From the NCBI GenBank assembly GCA_005804885.1, contig SYOX01000012.1, forward strand, positions 1-61,984: a stretch of 61,984 bases of DNA. The letters are read 5' to 3'. Below are positions 56,903 to 61,984 of the stretch, piece after piece; positions within the stretch are counted from its first letter, which is position 1; every line of letters begins with the position of its first letter. The translations under genes and the position numbers were made by a program. The stretch is from Pseudomonadota bacterium (lineage in GTDB: Bacteria > Myxococcota_A > Bradymonadia > Bradymonadales > GCA-2716585). The notes beneath the pieces are model-generated. The model saw nothing but the letters and a program-made list of their open reading frames with translations, was not told the origin of the DNA and ran no database searches.

Positions 56903-59014
56903 ATGAGCGTGCTGGACGACAGCGCCTGGCCAAAGGCCAGGTTCGGGGATGCGATCCGAGGGTTGGCTCAGCGGACGGGGCTGGCGCTGCGCGAGGCCGA
57001 GGCGCTGCCGGTGCCGCTGACGCTCAAGGGGGAGGGGCTCAGCCGATGGCTGCAGGGCTCGGCCATGACGCTGGGGCTGGAGCTGGAGCCCTTCAGCGCG
57101 CCCTTCGAGGCGGTGGCCGAGTCGCTGGCCGGGGCGAGCCCGGCGCGGGTGAGGTGGCCCGAGGGTCGCCAGGAGTGGGCGCTGGCGCTGGTCCGGGTCC
57201 GGCGAGGCCGGGCGTGCCTGCTCGGCCCCGATCTGCGCGAGCGCTGGCTGGAGGTGGGGGCGCTGGAGGGGGCGCTGACGGCGACGCTGACGCGCGAGTG
57301 GGAGCCTCGGCTGGCTCCGCTGATCGAGAAGGTGGGCGTCGACGGCGCGCGGCGGCGTCAGGTCCAGCGGGTGCTGCTCGGCGAGATGGTGGGGCGCCGG
57401 GCGGTCTGGATGGGTTGGATGTTGCATCCGTCGGCGACGGAGAGCTTCTGGTCGCAAGCCAGGGGAGCCGGGCTGTCGGGTCTGGCGGCGGGCGCGGTGG
57501 CGGCGCACGCGCTGGAGGTGGGCTTCTTCGTGCTGGGGTGGTGGTTGATCGCGCGCGGGGCGCTCGGAGGTCACCCGCAGAGGGCCTGGCTGCAGGCCTG
57601 GGCGCTGGCGCTGGGGAGCTCTCTGGCGGTGGGCTTGCTGGGCGCCTGGATCAAGGGGCAGCTGTCCATTGGCTTTGGCCGGCTGCTCAAGCGCCGGCTG
57701 ATGTCGGGGACGCTCAACCTCAAGCCCTCCGAGGTGGGCCACCAGGGCGCCGGCCAGCTGCTCGGCCGGGTCTTCGAGGCCGAGGCGGCCGAGGCGCTCA
57801 GCCTCCTCGGCGGGCTGGGGGCTGTCCTCGCGCTGGTGGAGTGGGGGATGGCCATGGCCGTGCTGGGCTCGGGCCTTGGGGGGTGGGTGCATGTGGGCCT
57901 GGGGGTGGCGTGGCTGGCGGTGACGGCGTCGCTGGTGTGGCGGGTGTGGCGCGGGGTCTCGGCCTGGAGCGCGCTTCGGCTGGAGCTGACCCACGGGCTG
58001 GTCGAGGATCTGGTGGGGCACCGGACCCGGCTCGTGCAGCAGGACCCGGCGCGCTGGCACGAGGGCGAGGATCTGGGCCTGGAGCGCGCCCAGGAGGTCT
58101 CCCGGGAGATGGACAGGGCGTCGGCGGCGCTCCAGGCGATGATCCCGCGGGGCTGGCTGCTGGTGGGGCTGGCCGGGCTGATCCCGTCGATCGCGGCCGG
58201 CGGAGCCACGGCGCCGCAAGTGGCGCTGTCGATCGGCGGGGTGGTGCTGGCCTGGCAGGCCTTCAGCGCCATCAGCCAGGGTCTCGGGGCGCTGTGCTGG
58301 GCGGCGGTGGCCTGGGGGCAGATCCACGACCTCTTCGAAGCCGCCGGGCGCCGCTCGCCGGCGCCGGACCCGACGCTGTCGCTGATCGGGGGGGGCGCCA
58401 GCGGGCCGCTGCTGGAGCTGCGCGCGGCCAGCTTCAAGCACCCGGGGCGGGACAGGGCGGCGGTCAGCAGGTGCTCGCTCCAGATCCAGCGCGGGGACAG
58501 GATCCTGCTGCGGGGGCCTTCAGGGGGGGGAAAGTCAACGCTCGCCGCGGTGATCTCGGGGCTCGTCGAGCCCGACGAGGGGCTCTTGCTGCTCGGAGGG
58601 CTGGACAGGCGCAGCCTGGGCGTCGGCGCCTGGCGCCGTCGAGTGGCCTCGGCGCCGCAATTCCACGAGAACCATGTGTTGACCGCCAGCCTGGCCTTCA
58701 ACCTGCTGATGGGGCGGCGCTGGCCGGCCGACGCGGTGGATCTGGAGGAGGCGGAGTTGATCTGCCGGGAGCTGGGCCTGGGGGAGCTGATCGACAGGAT
58801 GCCGTCGAAGATGCTCCAGATGGTCGGCGAGACGGGCTGGCAGCTCTCACACGGGGAACGAAGCCGGATCTTCCTGGCCCGCGCCCTGCTTCAGGGCGCC
58901 GAGCTGGTCGTGCTCGACGAGAGCTTCGCGGCGCTGGACCCGGAGAGCCTGCGCGAGGCGCTCGAGTGCGTGCGGCGGCGCGCGCCCGCCCTGATCGTCA
59001 TCGCCCACCCCTGA
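56903..59014 (+). CDS. second ABC exporter of the NHLM type
   Basis: A 703-residue ABC protein; ATG at 56903. The first 190 residues are a soluble domain resembling the N-terminal region of NHLM-type partners. Then come membrane helices (about 195-470) and an ATPase with GPSGGGKS (about 539-546), signature LSHGERSR and Walker B VVLDESF. The catalytic Glu after Walker B is present (LDES). It probably pairs with the C39 protein as a heterodimeric exporter. Confidence 0.75.
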   Translation: MSVLDDSAWPKARFGDAIRGLAQRTGLALREAEALPVPLTLKGEGLSRWLQGSAMTLGLELEPFSAPFEAVAESLAGASPARVRWPEGRQEWALALVRVRRGRACLLGPDLRERWLEVGALEGALTATLTREWEPRLAPLIEKVGVDGARRRQVQRVLLGEMVGRRAVWMGWMLHPSATESFWSQARGAGLSGLAAGAVAAHALEVGFFVLGWWLIARGALGGHPQRAWLQAWALALGSSLAVGLLGAWIKGQLSIGFGRLLKRRLMSGTLNLKPSEVGHQGAGQLLGRVFEAEAAEALSLLGGLGAVLALVEWGMAMAVLGSGLGGWVHVGLGVAWLAVTASLVWRVWRGVSAWSALRLELTHGLVEDLVGHRTRLVQQDPARWHEGEDLGLERAQEVSREMDRASAALQAMIPRGWLLVGLAGLIPSIAAGGATAPQVALSIGGVVLAWQAFSAISQGLGALCWAAVAWGQIHDLFEAAGRRSPAPDPTLSLIGGGASGPLLELRAASFKHPGRDRAAVSRCSLQIQRGDRILLRGPSGGGKSTLAAVISGLVEPDEGLLLLGGLDRRSLGVGAWRRRVASAPQFHENHVLTASLAFNLLMGRRWPADAVDLEEAELICRELGLGELIDRMPSKMLQMVGETGWQLSHGERSRIFLARALLQGAELVVLDESFAALDPESLREALECVRRRAPALIVIAHP

Positions 59015-59060
59015 TCGAAGGGGCTGGGGCCGAGGGGCGAGCGGCGCCGCACCGCGCGGC

Positions 59061-60293
59061 TCAGAGCCCGCTGTGCCAGACCTGGTCGCCCGTGGGGTAG
59101 GTGATGCCTCTCAACCTGGCGCCGGCCCGGATGCCCGTGCGGATCTCGAAGGCCTCGTCATCGAGGTGGAGGTTCGACAGGACCTCGTCGGTCATCGGGA
59201 CCTCGGGCAGGACGCCGGGGGCCGGGCGGACGCCCTCGGCCAGCAGCTCCAGCGCCTTCTGGGCGAAGATGGCGCAGGCGTGATCCGGCGCCGCCAGAGA
59301 GCGCTCCAGCGTCTGGCGGTAGAGCTCGGTGCCGCGAGGCACGTCGCCGCCCGCGACGAAGAGGTAGGCCAGGTTCAGCGCGCTGTGCAGATCGCCCTCG
59401 ATGTCGCCGGCGCTCACGACCGTGGGGTAGCCCTTGTCGAGCAGCTCGCGCGCCTTGTCGAGATCCCCCATCAGAGTCCAGGCCTTGGCCTGGCCGATCA
59501 GCGCTCGCCCCACCAGCGGCCTAAGGCCGTGCTGGGTGGCGATCTCGAAGCACTCCTGCCTCAAGGTGATGGCCTCGGCGTAGCGCCCCGTGAAGATCAT
59601 CCAGTCCGACAGGTTGTTGCACGCCAGCGCCACCGAGCCGGGCCGGTTGATCTGGCGGGCCATCGCCAGGGCCTCCTCGTAGATCGAGATCGCCTCGGTC
59701 GCCGAAGTCATCGGCAGGGTTCGACCCATGCCCATCAACCCCGCCATCACCAGGCTCGGGTTGTCCAGCGCCTCACCGATCTGCCGGATGCGCTCGTAGA
59801 TGGCGTAGGCGCGCGGGTTCTCGCCGTTCTCCTTGTAGAACTGCGCCTCGGAGTTGAGCGCCATCGCCAGCATGAGCTGGTCGCCGAGCTCCTCGGCGAC
59901 CACGACCGCCTCGCGGGCCACCACCAGCGCCTCATGCCGCCTGCCGACGAAGTCCAGCGCCACCGACAGGCCGCTGAGGATCATCCCCTCCAGCGCCCGG
60001 TTGCCCGCCGCCACCGCCTCCTCGCGCGCCATCGTGAAGGCCTCGACCGACTTGAGGCGAGCGTCACCCACCATCATCGTCAGGTAGCCCAGGCGATGAT
60101 GGAGCACCGCGCGCTCGTGCGTGTCGGCCGTCTCCAGCGCGCGCCGCATCGCCCCGATCACGTCCCGCAGGTTCTGCGCCCTGTCTCCCATCGACCGCCC
60201 GGCGACGCCGTCGTCAGCGGACGTCCCCCACAGCGACAGGGCCGTAAACTCATCAACCGTAGAAAACAAAGGCTTGGACATGGAAACTGACAT
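59061..60293 (-). CDS. TPR-repeat protein
   Basis: A 410-residue helical repeat protein; ATG at 60293 with AGGAGGAAG upstream. From residue 55 on, 34-residue TPR-like units appear (AVLHHRLGYLTMMVGDARLK; NPRAYAIYERIRQIGEAL; RYAEAITLRQECFEIATQHG; DLDKARELLDKGYP). No catalytic or DNA-binding domain is seen. It lies convergent to the exporter operon. It may be a signalling scaffold. Confidence 0.75.
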   Translation of the reverse strand: MSVSMSKPLFSTVDEFTALSLWGTSADDGVAGRSMGDRAQNLRDVIGAMRRALETADTHERAVLHHRLGYLTMMVGDARLKSVEAFTMAREEAVAAGNRALEGMILSGLSVALDFVGRRHEALVVAREAVVVAEELGDQLMLAMALNSEAQFYKENGENPRAYAIYERIRQIGEALDNPSLVMAGLMGMGRTLPMTSATEAISIYEEALAMARQINRPGSVALACNNLSDWMIFTGRYAEAITLRQECFEIATQHGLRPLVGRALIGQAKAWTLMGDLDKARELLDKGYPTVVSAGDIEGDLHSALNLAYLFVAGGDVPRGTELYRQTLERSLAAPDHACAIFAQKALELLAEGVRPAPGVLPEVPMTDEVLSNLHLDDEAFEIRTGIRAGARLRGITYPTGDQVWHSGL

Positions 60294-60623
60294 AAAATCT
60301 CTTCCTCCTGAAACGCGTTAGCTCACCTCACACCCTTTCCCTCTCAGAACAAAGCCAGATCGGAAATCGTAACTCGTCTCTTGTTGCAGGTGCTCTTCGC
60401 CTCAAGCTGTTGAAGAAAGGGTCAACCACCCTCCCCCCAGACGCGATCTCGAAAAAACACCCTCACACGCTCTCGACAATGCCCGCAAGAATGGTAAGCC
60501 CCCCCCGTTCTGTCAACGGGGCGATCGCGCTCTTCTTGCACCACCCCCGCTCAACCCCAGCTCGCAACCCCTGCTCCATGCCCTGCATGGACTGCCCCCC
60601 GGCGCCCCGCTGACCGACCCCGC
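60294..60623. other. intergenic gap
   Basis: No gene. CCCCGTT/AACGGGG (60503-60509 with 60515-60521) forms a short hairpin without a T-tract. Nothing else stands out. Confidence 0.4.
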
Positions 60624-61511
60624 TCACCCCCTCAGGCCAAGGCCGCAGGCCACCAGCAGGGCGTCGATCAGCGCCTCTTGAGGCGAGAGCCAGGGCTTGA
60701 GGCGCATGATCCGGGGCACCTCGACGCCCTGCCAGGTCTGCGCCCAGGCTGGCGGCGGCGCGCCGTCGAGCGAGATCACCCCGATGGCCTTGCCCCAGGC
60801 CACCGCGCAGCCAAACTCGAAGGCGCAGAAGGTCGAGGCCCGCGATCCCGGCGAGCCGACGAAGACGAAGAGCTCGCACCCCTCCAGCGCCCCCCGCAGC
60901 GTCTCAAACCACGCCGAGCCGGCCGGGATCGAGTCCACGCAGACGAAGACCTCCCTCCCCAGCGCCCGACGCAGATAGTCGATCGCGGGCATCAGCGCGG
61001 CCTCGTCCACCGCCGCGTGCGACAAGAAGATCCGCGAGGCCGCCTCGCCGCCCACGACGCCCGCGCCAACCAGCCTGGCCACGCCGGGCGGGCGCTCCAG
61101 CGCCTCGGCCACCCGCCGCCAGAGCCCCTCGACGGGCTCGGCCTCGACGCAGTCCACTGCCTCGACCCGCCCTCTGAGCGCCAGGGGCACACCTTCGGCG
61201 GCGACGTCGATCGCCACGACCCGCCAGCGCCCCGCGGCGACGCCGACCAGCGCCGCCTCCAGCACATCGCCGTCCCCGCCATCCGTCAGGACCACGGCCT
61301 CGACGGCCTGGATCGGCACCGACCCCGACGCGACCCCGCCGAGGCCGTGAGCGAGCTGCTCGGCGAGGTTGCGCAGGTGCGGACCGGCGACGAAGACGCG
61401 CGCTTCGATCGGGGCGCCGGTCGCCGCGCAAGACCAGCCCTCGACGTCGTGGCTGCCATCACACAGCGGGAAGCGCGCCGAGCGCCCGCACACACACCGC
61501 CTGCCCCCCAT
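60624..61511 (-). CDS. CDGSH iron-sulfur/TIR domain fusion
   Basis: A 295-residue protein; ATG at 61511 behind GGAGG. Residues 6-21 are a complete CDGSH [2Fe-2S] motif: C6, C8, C17 and H21 in CVCGRSARFPLCDGSH. Residues 37-155 look like a Rossmann-type domain (VVLTDGGDGDVLEAALVG). Residues 159-260 are a TIR domain: SRIFLSHAAVDEAAL, VFVCVDSIPAGSAWFE, and FCAFEFG with the probable catalytic E232 used by NAD-cleaving TIRs. A redox-active cluster fused to a NADase-type effector suggests redox-triggered NAD depletion. Divergent from the peroxidase gene at 61604. Confidence 0.75.
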   Translation of the reverse strand: MGGRRCVCGRSARFPLCDGSHDVEGWSCAATGAPIEARVFVAGPHLRNLAEQLAHGLGGVASGSVPIQAVEAVVLTDGGDGDVLEAALVGVAAGRWRVVAIDVAAEGVPLALRGRVEAVDCVEAEPVEGLWRRVAEALERPPGVARLVGAGVVGGEAASRIFLSHAAVDEAALMPAIDYLRRALGREVFVCVDSIPAGSAWFETLRGALEGCELFVFVGSPGSRASTFCAFEFGCAVAWGKAIGVISLDGAPPPAWAQTWQGVEVPRIMRLKPWLSPQEALIDALLVACGLGLRG

Positions 61512-61603
61512 CGCGACCCCCTCCTTGAAATGCGCCGCCGCCTTTGACGCGGACCAGCCTCCTGGGTCAGAACAATGCGCGTCGACAACCCAAGGAGGAA
61601 AGC

Positions 61604-61984
61604 ATGAGCGCCATCGACTATTCAACCCGACTCCAGACCCTCTCCGGCCAGCAACGCGACCTGAGCGCCTACCAGGGCCGCGCGCTGCTCATCGTCAACA
61701 CCGCCAGCCAGTGCGGCCTGACGCCCCATTACAAGGGCCTGGAGCAGCTCTCGCAGCGCTTTGCCGACCAGGGCCTGTCCGTGCTCGGCTTCCCCTTCAA
61801 CCAGTTCGGCGAGCAGGAGCCCGGCGACGCGGCTCAGATCACCGAGTTCTGCGAGCTCAATTACGGCGTCACCTTCGACATGTTCGCCAAGATCGAGGTC
61901 AACGGCCCCGACACCCACCCCCTCTATGCCCAGCTCAAGGCCGCCTTCCCCGGCGACATCGGCTGGAACTTCGCCAAGTTCCTC
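61604..61984 (+). CDS. glutathione peroxidase, 3' end outside window
   Basis: The first 127 residues of a glutathione peroxidase. ATG at 61604 behind AGGAGGAA. NTASQCGLT carries the peroxidatic Cys (in place of selenocysteine), FPFNQFGEQEP is the family signature with the Gln, and the frame runs off the end. It reduces hydrogen or lipid peroxides using thiols. Only 92 bases separate it from the CDGSH-TIR gene, so both may share redox-controlled regulation. Confidence 0.9.
   Translation, partial: MSAIDYSTRLQTLSGQQRDLSAYQGRALLIVNTASQCGLTPHYKGLEQLSQRFADQGLSVLGFPFNQFGEQEPGDAAQITEFCELNYGVTFDMFAKIEVNGPDTHPLYAQLKAAFPGDIGWNFAKFL

Overview
The window is GC-rich DNA from a Gram-negative bacterium. The right-hand part points to Myxococcota (delta-proteobacterial, possibly Bradymonadales-like): lipoproteins with long Pro-Glu and Asn-Asn-x-Pro repeats behind the lipobox, a RIO-type kinase with a Pro/Ala/Gln tail, and an exporter of the NHLM peptide type. 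This assignment is inference from protein style, not from a marker gene.

About 0.5-45 kb looks like an integrated virus-like element. Its left part (0.5-10 kb) is accessory: a tandem ribbon-helix-helix protein, a decayed TPR-type gene, a leftward restriction-type operon (LexA-like winged-helix regulator, SPPF-type DNA methyltransferase, MORC-like GHKL ATPase, SF2 helicase, PD-(D/E)XK-like protein), then a SWIM zinc-finger protein, an excisionase-like HTH, a BRO antirepressor-like protein and a coiled-coil protein. Replication follows (10.3-16.5 kb): a ParB/phage-Dam fusion, a primase-helicase, a striking set of inverted 11-bp repeats that may be an origin, and a DnaQ-type exonuclease. At 16.8-22.6 kb are two unknown genes, a Panacea (DUF4065) toxin-antitoxin pair, and a leftward four-gene set with a RecF/OLD-like ATPase and a transglutaminase-fold protein.

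From 22.9 to 44.9 kb about 25 tightly packed rightward genes form a late or virion block. It has a run of proteins that end in one hydrophobic helix (tail-anchored), three envelope-degrading or ester-cleaving enzymes (SGNH hydrolase, Amidase_2, SleB-like hydrolase), Lys/Ala-rich histone-like tails, a beta-rich 277-aa candidate capsid protein, a giant DarB-like methylase-helicase, a LamG-like spike and a retropepsin-like protease. No terminase, portal, tape measure, sheath or other tail gene is visible. I read this as a large tailless, membrane-containing virus of a kind I do not recognise. No packaging ATPase or integrase is recognisable in the window, so either they lie to the left or this lineage differs.

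From about 45.5 kb to the end the DNA looks like host chromosome: a hybrid histidine kinase with a frameshift in its receiver domain, two divergent lipoproteins that share an almost identical segment, a thioredoxin-like lipoprotein, a RIO kinase, an HlyD plus two ABC transporters (one with a C39 peptidase), a TPR protein, a CDGSH iron-sulfur/TIR fusion, and the start of a glutathione peroxidase. The CDGSH-TIR fusion and the tailless virion block are the most unusual items.
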